DNA of 64,000 bases from Macquaria australasica. Lineage: Eukaryota > Chordata > Actinopteri > Centrarchiformes > Percichthyidae. Shown in pieces: positions 24,502-36,765 of this stretch (position 1 is its first letter; each line of letters starts with the position of its first letter). A program made the position numbers and the translations under genes. The stretch is taken from contig SEMN01000127.1 of NCBI GenBank assembly GCA_005408345.1, positions 496,001-560,000 on the forward strand, written 5' to 3'. A model generated the notes under the pieces. That model was not told the origin of the DNA. It saw only the letters and a list, made by a program, of their open reading frames with translations, and did not search any database.

Positions 24502-24753
24502 ATGGCTAGCCGCAAACGTAGCTCAAAAGTTTGGCAGCATTTTATCAAAAGAAATGAAAAGAATGTGCAATGCAAAATCTGCAAGGCAGAACTTGCCTTC
24601 CATCGGAGCACTACAGCGATGCACGAGCATTTGAAAAGAAAGCACGTTGTTGTAGCTGAATCCGATTCAATTTCTGACGAAGAGGGACAGTTAGCTGCTA
24701 ACATTAACGTCAACAGTGAGCTACTTACTTATATTGATAGCTGTAAACGTTAA
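24502..24753 (+). CDS. BED zinc-finger domain ORF of hAT copy 3 (83 aa)
   Basis: Starting at ATG 24502 the product begins MASRKRSSKVWQHFIKRNEK and continues VQCKICKAELAFH to MHEHLKRKH. It thus has the BED pattern: aromatic SKVW, Cys-x2-Cys, and paired His. An upstream in-frame ATG at 24442 would add 20 residues. BED fingers of hAT transposases bind the element's ends. The acidic tail ESDSISDEEG is followed by a stop at 24753, so the protein would be a DNA-binding domain alone. Whether it is expressed is unknown. Confidence 0.65.
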   Translation: MASRKRSSKVWQHFIKRNEKNVQCKICKAELAFHRSTTAMHEHLKRKHVVVAESDSISDEEGQLAANINVNSELLTYIDSCKR

Positions 24754-24906
24754 CATTAACGATGACGATTTCATCAGCCTTAGCACACGTATGTTATGCG
24801 TTTGCTGTAACGTTATAACAGTGATGTCATGTTTGAATAGGAAGTGTGATAACGCTAATGTTTTATAACGCTACGTTACAGTGCTAAAAAAATATGTTCC
24901 TCTTCA

Positions 24907-25053
24907 ATGGACAGCTTTGTTACCAAGGCAACAACATGCACACCTGGGCAGGTAAATGTCCTGACTGAAGCAATCTTGAACATGTTGGTGACGGACATGA
25001 GACCCCTGTCCATGGTTGGCGATGAAGCTGCTACAAGCTGCAAAGATCATTAA
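24907..25053 (+). pseudogene. hAT transposase remnant ORF (48 aa), copy 3
   Basis: Same frame as in copies 1 and 2, beginning MDSFVTKATTCTPGQ and carrying MLVTDMRPLSMVGDEA. It lies 153 nt after the BED ORF. Confidence 0.7.
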
Positions 25054-25302
25054 AAGTTGAATGGACTGTCATCTTAATTGTCTTTTATTTTTTAGTTAGC
25101 ACATACCTTAAACACTTCAAGCTGGAAGCTAATGATGGTTATATAAGAGCAGCTGCATGCTGGTGCAATACGCTGCAATTTAGGTATGATCCGATTAGTT
25201 GACTAATCACAAAAATAATCGTTTGTGGCAGCCCTAATACACACACATGCATGCATACATACACACAGTGTTGACCAGACAGACGGCGCTCTCTCTGTCT
25301 CT

Positions 25303-25453
<151 letters not shown>

Positions 25454-28400
25454 AGTCTCACTCAGGGCTCCCTTCCATTGGTGTGGTAACCTGACAAAGT
25501 GAGCAGGGCAGTGTATGACCTGTGTCTCAGCTGGTTGCCTGTCATCAGGAGGGCCCATGTAAGAGGCTGCAAGGCCGGTAATGTGTGCGAAGTGGGTCAG
25601 AGTGCCCTGCACTGCGTTATGACAGATGATGAGGGTGATGGTGATTGTTGTTGTTTTTTTGTGGGTGGTGTATGTCTCCCTGTGGGAGCCATGAGGTTTT
25701 GTGTTACAGTTTCTCCTGTCATTTTGTAGGAAGCTCTATATATATATATATTTTTTTTTTTTAAATTTATTTTATTTTTTTTTTTTTTTAAATGTGTAGA
25801 GTTGTGAACGAGTTTATACAAGTTTAAGTTAATTTCACACTGATAAATGTCCTCAGTAAACAGCTGGTTCATCTTTTGTAACTGAAGCTAAGCAAATTGA
25901 GAATTTCCTATTTCAGTTATAAAAGAAAACGGGGCTATGTTACTGTTTTTAAGGACAGATAAAAGTGGTTGTTGATATCATTTGATTGTTCAATCAGCTC
26001 TGTGATTATTCAGGGAGGTATGCAGGGGAGGGTGACCCATACAGCATTTTGAGTGAGAAGAAGGATGCATGCTGATTTTTGTTGTAGCAGAATGATTGAA
26101 TTAATCATTGCTACCACAGAGAAATTATAACTTCTCAAATGAACAACTAGTAGTATATGGGACTAAATTAATATTGTGCTGTAGCAAGACCAGCTTGAAA
26201 AATTGCACACGTTCTACAGAAGTGGTACAAATCTGGCCAATTCTTAAGACATTAAATGGGTTATCTATATTTTCTCGTAAATGCCTGATCAAAGCATCCT
26301 TATATCCTGCTGTATTACACCAGCCTGTAAATGTGGTTTTATGTGGATAACCTATTTTGCTGTGACGTAACTGGCCAGAGTCCTGTGTGAATCAGCTGCC
26401 CTGCTGTATGTCTGCAGCCCCATGTGATGATGCAGAGATATGCCAACATCAGGCCGACCGACACACTGACTGAACTGGGACACAACAGGCAGAGATTTGT
26501 GCTGCTGCTGCTGGTATTGTAGTTGTTGGGTCTGCAGTGTACAGCTTGTATTATGACACATTGTAGTTAAGAACTTACGTAGTAGTTAATGTACCACCGT
26601 GTTGAGCTAATTATCAACATCAACATTTTTCCATCAACAAAAGGGCAATGTCACTAGTGGCAATTTCACTTTCCTTTTCTGCTCTGCTCAGACCTGCGAT
26701 TAACACTTCCTGTCACTGCTTTACAATTAAACCACCACTTAACCATTGTCAGGTTTTATTGTATGGTGGGATACTTAGCCCCTGCCATCTTGAGGATTTT
26801 CTGGGGTAATCATTCATATGACTTTGTTTGTAGTGAGCATTCAGGTGATAGAAAATATATGGACTTCCAGTAACTGATCAGAATTGCTCAATGTAAACAA
26901 GTAGTAGTTATGTGAACTGTGTTGTATTGGATTCCTATGTGTTTAGATAATCTGTCATTTTTAATGTAATGTGTTAAAGGGCATGTATATTTGTGTTTTA
27001 AGGTGCCATTAGTTTATGAAGAGCCTCCACTGCTCATCTCAGAGGCTTTATCCGTTCAGCAGCACTAATTTGACTTTCTACTACTTAACAGATATCTAGA
27101 TGTCTCTACTCTCTAGATATCCCATGACCTGGATGACTGAGAACACACATTGTTTGTATCACAGTTTAGGATTGCTGAAACTTAGAAGAAATTGGAACAC
27201 CAGCAATAGCATATCCTGGCCTCATCCTGCCCTCTTCTCTCTGCTCCTGTCTGTCCACCCCTCTCAGTCTGTGCACACTGCAATCCACGTATTTATTTTT
27301 AATATCATTCTTCTCCCTGCCCTTCTCACTGGTACTCGCTCAACACAAATGGCAGCAGTTGAGAATGACGTTATCATCTCCTTGGCAACCGTGTGTGTGT
27401 GTGTGTGGAAGCAGGGGGAGTGTTGAGGAGAGAGCTGAGGGAACATAAGAGAGGAATGTTTATTCAGATCCCCATCAGCTGCTACCAAGGTAGCAACTAT
27501 TCTGGTACGGGGAGGAGACAATAGGTAAAGCTGGTTTATTCATAAGCACCCCATTTCTGGGTGACTGATTCACATTTTCTCCTTCAGCAGCCCCTCCCTG
27601 CTATTACTCAAAGATGGTCCGCCCAGCCATGAGACTGACACTTGAGATGAATGATTATCTTTGCTTTCTAATTCAAAACCATTCATTCTTTTTGTGCACA
27701 AATACACTGTTTCTGTGTAAGCAAGCAACAGACGGAGGAGATTATTTCGAAGAGACTGTCATGCAGTTGTATCTGCCTACAGTAGATACTGTGGCCTGCT
27801 GTATGGCAGGCTTGTATAAGCAAGAGTGGGTTTGGGGCATGTGGGTGTCCTGGTCAGTGATGATGTGGTGTAATGCTGCTGATGCTGCTGCTGATGACGC
27901 CTTTGCTGTTGCATTGCCTGGGTCTTCCCCACACTGGGAATCCCTGCCTAGTTTGTTCACTCATCTCATCTATCCTGCAGCACGACACAGCACAGCACAG
28001 TACAGCACAGTGGTACAGGCAGGGACATGCATGAATGGCACTCATCCACGCTGCCTTTGTATAGTCTGGCAATCGTGCTCCGTCTCACAGTTGTATATAG
28101 GTATATATGATATAGGCTTGTAGGACAGATGGATTGTTATGTCTGTGTATGCGTATGGGTGTAATGCTGCCTAAGACATCAGAGCCAGAATTTACTCCAA
28201 AGCTGTTTGCGGTTCTGTGTCATGATGGGTTTAATCATGTAAATTAGAGGAAACAAGTGAGGGCAAGAGAGAATACTAGTCATGATAATGATTATCACAA
28301 ATATTGTTGCAATAACAATTTTGTTGTTGATGAAGATATAGGATCCCAAATCTCAACATGTTTTGTGATTGGTAGAAGTTTAATGAAGATGAGCTTGCAG

Positions 28401-28890
28401 CTGTAAGATGCCTAGAAGGTTTAAATGAAAAAAGTGTGTTTGTGTTGCATGTTCAACCAAAGCTGGTCAGATGACAACCATCCTGTTCTAGTCCTGCATT
28501 GCATTGTATGCTGCACTGCCAGTATGACAGCTTACTTTGTTAACTTATTTCAGTGATTCTTTGTGCAAGCAGATGAAGCTGGCAGATACCCAAAATCTGG
28601 CGAGATACCTCACAGCGTAGTTCTTAACTACTAGTTGTCTCTGACATTTTGCTGCTAGTTTGAAGTATGGGCAATAAAACACATTTTTAACTTGTTCTTT
28701 CTCAGAAAACACACATTTCCCATTCATAAAGAGTGGTGCTCACACTGTAGAAACCTGCATATTAAGTCAAATACTGAACAATTTAGCAGTTTTGGGAAGA
28801 TTAAACCTGACTTGAGTTGCTCATTTATTAGCCCTGTGTGCCAGTAAGCTCTGAGCTGTGAGCTGCTTTGTCCCCCTCCCTGCCACAATC

Positions 28891-28914
28891 AGCAGCAGCA
28901 GCAGCAGCAGCAGC
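28891..28914. repeat. (CAG)n trinucleotide run
   Basis: Eight AGC/CAG units immediately before the AP-1 and CRE sites; non-coding here. Confidence 0.95.
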
Positions 28915-28916
28915 GA

Positions 28917-28947
28917 TGAGTCACTCAGTGTGTGAAACATGACGTCA
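28917..28947. promoter_or_regulatory. AP-1 (TGAGTCA) and full CRE (TGACGTCA) pair
   Basis: The exact AP-1 consensus TGAGTCA is at 28917-28923 and the exact palindromic CRE TGACGTCA at 28940-28947, just after a (CAG)n run (28891-28914). Spacing to the downstream donor at 29061 is about 115 nt. That fits a compact alternative promoter with a short first exon. Binding is not shown by sequence alone. Confidence 0.45.
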
Positions 28948-28980
28948 TCCGTGTCTTCCTCTTCTGCTCTTGGTGTCCAG

Positions 28981-29060
28981 GGCTCCTGACTGGAGGACAG
29001 ATCATGCTGCTGCACTGAGCCGGAGGGAAAGAAAAGAGAGAGGCCCCAGTGACCATTGAG
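28981..29060 (+). other. r3hdm2: Probable 5' UTR exon, or end of an alternative first exon
   Basis: A polypyrimidine tract ending tggtgtccag stands before 28981, and ccattgag|gtactg gives a donor after 29060, defining an 80-nt exon. It carries a short upstream ORF (ATG 29004, stop ending 29018, four codons plus stop). A consensus CRE (TGACGTCA, 28940-28947) and AP-1 site (TGAGTCA, 28917-28923) lie just upstream, so transcription could also start here instead of splicing in from 3533. Confidence 0.5.
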
Positions 29061-29817
29061 GTACTGTGCCCCTCCCCCTTGTCTGGCTGGCTAGCTGCTG
29101 CCTCTTCAGTTCATCTGATTGCTGTAAATATATATATGTATTTATATTAATATTGCTGCCTTTTTCTGTTGTGCATGTTGATATTCCTGTAATATTGTCC
29201 TACTAAAGATGTGTCTTTTGGAGCGAGTTTGTAACCATACTGGGAAAATTAACCTTTTTTATTTGTTTTTTAAAAAGTTTATGTTGTAACTGATTCTCAT
29301 GAATGGGATGAAAAACTTTTGGCGTATGCTAAATCGCTTTGGCACATAAAAGAGGATGGTAAAAGTGACACCAACACCCTTGTTGGGATTGCTTTTTTCC
29401 ATTTAGGTTCTTACTTAGTTCACATTTCTTTACTGGAACCAACCTGCTGTTAATGTATCAAGCTGGATGAAAGAATCCAGTCTATTTTATCCATAAGAGT
29501 TGAATTGTCACTAAGGGCAGTGTATGCAACGTTGGTAGAGATTTGGCTTTACCGTTATGACATAAAAAATAAAATGTACATACAAATTAATAGGAAGAGA
29601 AAATCATCTGTTATCCTCTCGATGTTCTTAATTTTTCGTACAAATCGTATGAATACAGTAACTACCCAATGTCGTTACTGTATCCATTCAGATTAACCTG
29701 TTAACCTGGGCAGGTTTTTTTTTTTTTTTTCCCAAAATGAGGCAGCTTATTCTGGAGGAAGTGTTATCTTTCATACAGTTTTAGGATTTTTTTTTTATGT
29801 GTGTTGTTTCCTCACAG

Positions 29818-29976
29818 CCCCACCCCGAAGGCAAAGGCTTGCTATGGACTGTGCTTCGCCCCCTGCTGCAGCCCAGCCCAGTACACTACCTTAGTGGGTT
29901 CCCCTCATCTTCCTGTGTGTGGTTCCCATCCAGACTCACTGTACAGAGTCCAGCACAGATCTGGTACCACCTACAG
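29818..29976 (+). other. r3hdm2: Candidate 5' UTR exon (159 nt)
   Basis: A long T-rich tract ending gtttcctcacag precedes 29818, and ctacag|gtagat follows 29976. The segment is GC-rich against its AT-rich neighbours. It holds a 16-codon upstream ORF (ATG at 29844, reading MDCASPPAAAQPSTLP then stop), so it could damp translation if included. No homology was recognised; support is splice signals and composition only. Confidence 0.4.
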
Positions 29977-30145
29977 GTAGATAGTGTAGTGGTACACTCT
30001 CACACATATACTGTATGTGTCTTTGTCTCTTTCTCTCTGTTTCCTCTCTGGTCATTCATTGTCAAAATTATACAGCCCTTTGGTGTTTTAAAACTGTCAG
30101 AGCCTTGAATTTCCCTCCTTTTCTTTCTTGCCTCCTTTCTATCAG

Positions 30146-30368
30146 CCACTCCTGGGTTCTCCACCCAACCCCCTCCCCAACTCCCACCCTCTCCCCCTCC
30201 CCTAAGAAGATGTCAGTGAGCCTGACAACAGACATCCAGCAGGAGGGAGAGAGTGGGCCACTCATTGAGCCCTGCAGTCGAGGCAAGACCTCCCCTCAAC
30301 CACAGGGTACCAAGGAAGGGACAGGAGACGGCCTGGAGCCTGAGGATAGCTCCCCACAGGATGCACAG
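30146..30368 (+). CDS. r3hdm2: r3hdm2 coding exon 1 with start codon
   Basis: The acceptor is tttctatcag before 30146. A second possible acceptor, ccctcccctaag, would start the exon at 30207, three bases before the ATG. Translation starts at ATG 30210 (context gaagATGt). Residues 1-53 begin MSVSLTTDIQQEGESG; the donor is cacag|gtggga at 30369 in phase 0. This start is chosen because it is the first ATG in frame with the family's conserved region and the N-terminus is of similar length to vertebrate R3HDM2. The N-terminus is poorly conserved and rich in Gly, Glu and Pro. Confidence 0.8.
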
Positions 30369-33300
30369 GTGGGAGGAAGTGACAACATAAGAGTGCTAGT
30401 TAGACCATGACATTACATATCACAACGATGAATTTGTTGAATAAGTAAATAAAACAAATTCAAGATAGGAAATTAGAATGCTTTTACATGTTCTGCAATA
30501 ACCTGGCTATGGCAAATCCAGCGTTTTATATTCAGCTGGTCTGTAATATAATGTGTCTCTCCTTCTCTCCAGCATGTTTTTTAGCCAAGAGTGCCATATT
30601 TTAAGTGTTTTAGAGAGGATAGGCTCCATACTAATAAATCCACACCTATTTTTTTCTTATGGTGTACATTTGTCTTAGTTTTATACCCAGCCGTTTCGGT
30701 ACAAACGGACTTATTTAGACTTATTTCATTTCCAGTTTTAGCCAGTTTTAATTATTTTGGATACAAGGACACACACTGCTGGAGAAAACCCTGTCCGTCC
30801 ACCGCACTGCCGGCACAGTGATCCTTTCACTGTCTGAAATTCAGGCATATACATGGTAAAGAAATCAGGTTTCTCCTGCAGAAATCATATCTATATTTCA
30901 CACACCTGGTCACTGATCTGAGCAGACTAGGTGCATTCGAATCTTTGGAAGGGTTGCTCAAATAAATGTGTAATGCAGAAAACCTGAGATTTTGTAAATG
31001 CACATGACGATACAACAGTAGCAAGAACTTACATTTACCCCTGCACTATTTTAACCCATAATATTCTGTTTATGTCATGCAAATTCATTTTTTAAGTCAT
31101 TTACCTATAAAATGTTGTAATATTTAGTGGTATTATTCAGATAGTGAATTCTTATGTGTATTTAATGTGCACCTTTATTATGAAAATCAATAAAATAACA
31201 CATTTCTCTTGCAGAAACGGGCTCCTAATCACAGTCATGGCAGGAAAAGGGCCAAGGTAAGTCATTTATGATTTTTATCTGTCTGTTTAATCTTTTCTTT
31301 GACTACAAAACCAGATACTTATCTTTCTAAAAGTCACCCAAATAACTTCACAATCCTGTTCCCTGAAATAACCGCCTGCTGGTTTGTTGTATAAGATGAC
31401 CTTCCATTATTAACGTTCTAATCCTCTCAACTACTGTGGACCACCTTCTTACTTTGGCTTAAAATCTTAAATCCCATGAGAGGGTTAAAAGTGGGTGTGT
31501 TAGAGTAACCTAAGTAAGGCTATGAAAGAAAAATAATACACTTAAGACAGCTGATAAAGACTATAACCAGTTAAATTTGATAACTAGATGTTAGTTCGCT
31601 AAATAAATCTTGTCAATTGACTCCAAAACAGGGTGAGTGAGTTGTTTGGAGCACTGTTGAGCTGCGTTCAGATACAGGGTGAAATTGATTTGTGTCTTGC
31701 TTAGACCTCCTGACTAGTGAAGCAGTCTGTGTCTTTTGGCCACAAACTGCCAGTGGAAGAACTCCCCGACCGACTGTGTGGATATCGGCTGTGACAAAAT
31801 GCACTGACTTTATACTCTACGTACTCCACTTGTCTCACTTATTTTCCTCCAGACCCTCTCTGCACTGGACATTCACAGTGATATAACACTGCACCCAAGT
31901 TCGTGCTGTGTAGTTTGGATATGCGTCGAGGTCTTGCCTTTGACATTGTATGCATTCATACCACTTCTATATCACTTCACATTGTATAATGAAGCAGCAG
32001 CATTCACCATGTTTGTTTTGGAAATTTGGGTTTGTAGCCAACCAATCCATTATTATTTTAATTAAATTTAAATTAATTTAAATTATAATTTTTCTGTATT
32101 ATTAAACTCTATAATAAAAACTGTTATGGAATTCATAAAATTTGTGAAACTTAAAGTTTTTACAAAATTTATCAAAGTTATTGTCACTTTACCTTAAATG
32201 AAGCAAACACTAACAATTGCATTAATGTACTGCAGCCGCAACTACCTTACTCATAACTCAAAGATATGTGTGTGTTGTTTCTAGGCTGTGTGCATCTGAC
32301 ATCTTTTGTGACATCAAAGATGTCTAGGCAGTGGTTGGTTTTACTTGGACATGAGTTCAACGCTATCACTGTGTTTTGGGAGTGGCTTTCTAATGTGACA
32401 TCCTATGCTTAAAAAGGGATTAGATCAAATTGCTGTTATCACAGTGAAAATGTTGCAGAATGTTGGATCACCCACTTTTCATTTCCCCTTGGTTTTAGTA
32501 CATAATCTGCAAAGAGACAAAGTACTTATCAGGTATGTTGTATTGAAGCTCTGTGTGTCCTCCACGTCTCGTTTCAGCCCCTCCTCTATTCCTCAGGGAG
32601 CTCTATTATCAGTCATTGTTCAGGGTTTTTATGTTTTATACTATTACACAAGATTCATATACATTTTAGCTCTTGTTTATGGTATGAAAACGCAATATAA
32701 CAGCAGAACCTCATGCAAAAGACAGCTAACCTCTGAAACTAAGTAGAGAGGATTTTCTCTTCCTATCAAAACATCAGGTGAAAGAACACACGTATGCTAC
32801 ACATCATGGGGACTGTACAGCTTCTACAACTTTGTGATTTTGTAACCTCCAGTATTGAGAGCTATAAAACAGATGGTTAGGGTTCTTTATTTTCATTGTT
32901 TATTTTTCAAGCAAAAGCCTGAAATTAATCTGAATTTAGATTTCTGGAAAAAAAAAATAGGGGAAAGTAGATTTTTTTTAAATAAAAAATCAATAATACA
33001 AACAAATTACTGAAAAAATTATTGTAATAACACTCCTTGGGATGCAAGCACTCTGTAGTTTAGTTCAGTTCATCATTTAATATATTTGTTTACTTCAAGG
33101 TACTGTGGTGCTTTATCAGCAGCTCATTTGCATTTTCTCCCCATTTTTTTTTTCTTAACTTCATGTTACCAGCAGTTGGTTGAGCTGTGCTTGATGCAAG
33201 AGGACCTTGTTTACTACAATAATCAGTGTTATATAGCATGAAACACCAAATCTTGGGTGCATGTGATCTAAAAAAAAAAAAACTGGGATGAACAGTTTAA

Positions 33301-36300
33301 ACTGATCTGCTACACTTTTCAGTGAAAATCCCTAAAAACAAACACAATTAGGCTTACAGGTAATATATGTGTGATTCTTTTTCAGTCTAATGCCAAACTG
33401 AAGCTGGTACGGAGTCTGGCAGTGTGTGAGGAGTCCTCTGGTCCGTTCTCCAATGATGGACCTCCAGAATCGGTACTGTTCCTGTTTCTAACCCCTAGTC
33501 CATACCCTGCATTTAGCCTAGCCTGCAATGTTTGTACTACAGTTTGTATATGATTAACAATGCTTAATAGACTAAACAAAATTAGAATTCAAAATTTTAC
33601 CATCTTTTCTCATAGCAATGGAATGTCGTTTTCCAGGATATCATCCAGCTTCACATCAGCTGTCCATCGGACAAGGAAGAGGAGAAGTCCTCAAAGGACG
33701 AGTATGAAAATGAAGAGAAGGAGAAGAAGGACAAGACTCCGCGAAAGATGTTGTCACGTGGTAAGATGCAACTTTGGAGGTTAAATGCATTTTGTAGCCT
33801 GTTCTAGTCAAAACCTGTGTTAACATCAGTTTTGGTACCATACTTATTTCTACACAAGACAAGATTAAAAGCTCTGTCAAATATATGATAATAAATTGAG
33901 TTTTTTTTTTTTTACCTTACACTAAATAACAGTGTCAGTTAAAATGTCCCACATTAGTCATTTTAAAACAGGTTTTGCCATGACAGTTAAATGTAAATAT
34001 GATGTCCACTGTATTATTAATACCCAAACTAATATGATGTCAAGCTAATTTCTCCAGAAGATAATGGGATCCCTTCCTCTTCTGTTTTTTAATTACCTAC
34101 CTCACTCCCTCTCTCTACAGAGGCCCTCAGGCGTCATTAGACTCTGAGAGCAGCAGAGATGAAATGGCTAGCCCAACTGTCTAGTGTAGTGGAAAATGAT
34201 CCCCTGAAGAGTGTGTTTTTGTGTGTGTGTGTATGTGTGAAAGCAACAGCGAGCTGGTGTCTCATGCTATCTGCTTCTTATGTTTATCCTCCCTGAACAA
34301 CCTGGAATGTGGTTGCTGGTGGTTTGGGGTGCCATTTTAGGAGCTATGCTTAGCACCATTCTGACTTCACACTTTCTATCTCCAGTGCACTTTATGGAAG
34401 TGTCACTTGCTCTCTTTTCCTACCCAGTCTCTCAACCCTTTCTTCCTCTTGTCTGCCTCTTTACTTTTTTCTTCTCTCTCTTAGACTCCAGTCAGGAATA
34501 CACTGACTCCACGGGCATCGATGTTCATGAGTTTCTGGTCAACACACTGAAAAACAATCCCAGGTATGAGATTGCCACCAAAGGGTGACTCATATCAACA
34601 ACAACAGGAGCACAACAGAAAATGAACAAAAACTTGAAAATGAACTAGATGGGATAGAGCTGGTCATTTATATTCATTTATTTGGTCATTTACATATTTG
34701 TTTATAGATGGCAAAAAACTAATTTTTTGTCCAACCGATTACTGAGATATATTCAACATTTTATGACAAAGTTAGGTATTTAAACGTTGTGGGGCTAATA
34801 ATCTGTTAGCAGGAGGGTCCCTGCATTTGCCGCCGAGTAATAATAATGTCTGAAAAGTGGATGTCAAGTCCTCAATCCTCAGCAGGCGTTTGTAGTGAAT
34901 TGTTGATATAAAATGTCCTATATCCCCCAAAAATGGCAACATGATTGCATCCAGTTGTTTAAAGGACTGATAAAAATGCAGTTTGAGAAAGATTGAAATG
35001 TCGGAAGGATCACCATTGTAATGGATGTGATACAGCCATTATTGGAAGTATTTTTTTGCCATACATCATACCTTTTGATCTTTGGTTGGTATGCTCGCTG
35101 TACTCACTGATCTCTCTCCCCCGCTTTCCCTCTCTCTGCCCCCCCCTTTGGACCAGCAGGGATCGAATGATGCTGCTCAAACTAGAACAAGATATCCTGG
35201 AGTTCATTAATGACGACAAGTAAGCCACGTTCTCTGTAACCACTCTCTTGTATTTAAATTTAGCCCTTCTACGGCCATTCCTTCTTATTTATAGATTGCT
35301 GAGGTAATGAGATAAATATGGCAAGTTGTAGTTGATATTATGGGGCAAGTTTAGGCTGACGGTATTTCTGGCTAGGACTCTGTGTTCCCCTGTAACCAGA
35401 ATAGTGTTATAAGTATTATGATTTGAAATGTGTCTGAAAGCAGTAAATGTTGTTGCATCATAGCACCAAATGAATTGTCCCCAATGTGGGTTACCTGCTT
35501 TTCAAACGCCTCAGAATTCGAAAACAAAAAAAACAAAAAATTTAGAGCAAGAAACAAGACAAAATAAGGTATTAAGAGTTACAAAAATGACAAAATTGGA
35601 GTATTATCACTAATTCTTTAGAAAATATTTATACAATACAATTTTGTAAAAAAAAAAAAAAAAAAAAAAAAGGGATGTTATTTCAGACAGCCTGGTGAAA
35701 CATCTATTTAAGTGTTTTGCAGAATCCCTTAGAAACAAATCCATTCATCATTTGTACATTGAACAAACATAGGAGGGTTATGTTCTCAAATTATTTTAAA
35801 TGCTACAAAGATATATACACACATTACAGACGTTCGACAAAAAGACAAACTTTAGCCATTACCAATTCAGTGCAGTGCGGTGTTGAAATAACATATGCTC
35901 CTTACAACTTTGTCTTTTGTGACTCCTGCAGTAACCAGTATAAGAAGTTTCCTCAGATGACTTCTTATCACCGTATGCTGCTGCACCGGGTGGCTGCCTA
36001 CTTCGGCATGGACCACAATGTGGATCAGACAGGCAAGGCTGTCATCATCAACAAGACGGGCAACACACGCATGTGAGTGTAGTTCCTGACTTCAACAGCT
36101 GCAGTCTGAAGTCTACAGGAAACTTGATCTAGAATTAGTTTTTTTCCACCCAAAATCTTTATATAGGTATGCATAGACTGTACTGAGATAACTCAAACAT
36201 TGAAAAACAGTTAAAGAAACACCATACTTTATTCTGACTTTTCCATATGCCGGGATTGTAGTGGTGTCCATAGGGGTTATTGTAGGGGCTTTTATATGCA

Positions 36301-36728
36301 AATTAAATCCAGAAGGCTACATAAATAATAATGTAAAAAACATTAAGGGAACGCACAATAACAAACCAACGTGGCTGAGGTTGCTGTGACGACACAGGAA
36401 CCACAGCATGAAGGTAACAGAACAGGTAGTAAGCGAGTATATGTAGGTAATAAATGTAGTATAACTGGTAATTCAGTTATTTTGGAAAGCTAAGGCAATA
36501 CCCAAGGTATTGTGTAAAGTATTCCATATTTGGAAACTTTCATGTCTGTTGCAGAATGAATTTGCAACTACTCCTACCATTGTTTGGAAATAACAATCTT
36601 AAATGTATAATTAAACAGTAAAGAAATCACTTAACTGTCATTGATGATCTAAGGTCAATTCAAAAAAATTATATACATATATATACTTTTTAACACATGG
36701 CTAATAAGATGCAGACGCTATATATATA

Positions 36729-36765
<37 letters not shown>

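Larger units (their letters stand above)
24280..25236 (+). mobile_element. BED-finger hAT miniature element, copy 3
   Basis: Exact 8-bp duplication ATACACAC at 24272-24279 and 25237-25244; termini as in copies 1 and 2. It is the only copy with an undamaged BED-finger ORF. The right subterminal region lacks about 20 nt (cggtgactagtcgattatca) present in copy 1. It is inserted at the edge of a CA-rich microsatellite. Confidence 0.93.

Noticed and set aside
27091..27121. Short palindrome gatatctaga...tctagatatc
   Set aside because: A 10-bp stem only; common by chance in AT-rich introns.
27614..28123. 169-codon open frame on the plus strand in the long intron
   Set aside because: No recognisable protein family, no flanking splice structure and a composition typical of chance frames (Cys/Trp-rich, ends in TATA-rich DNA).
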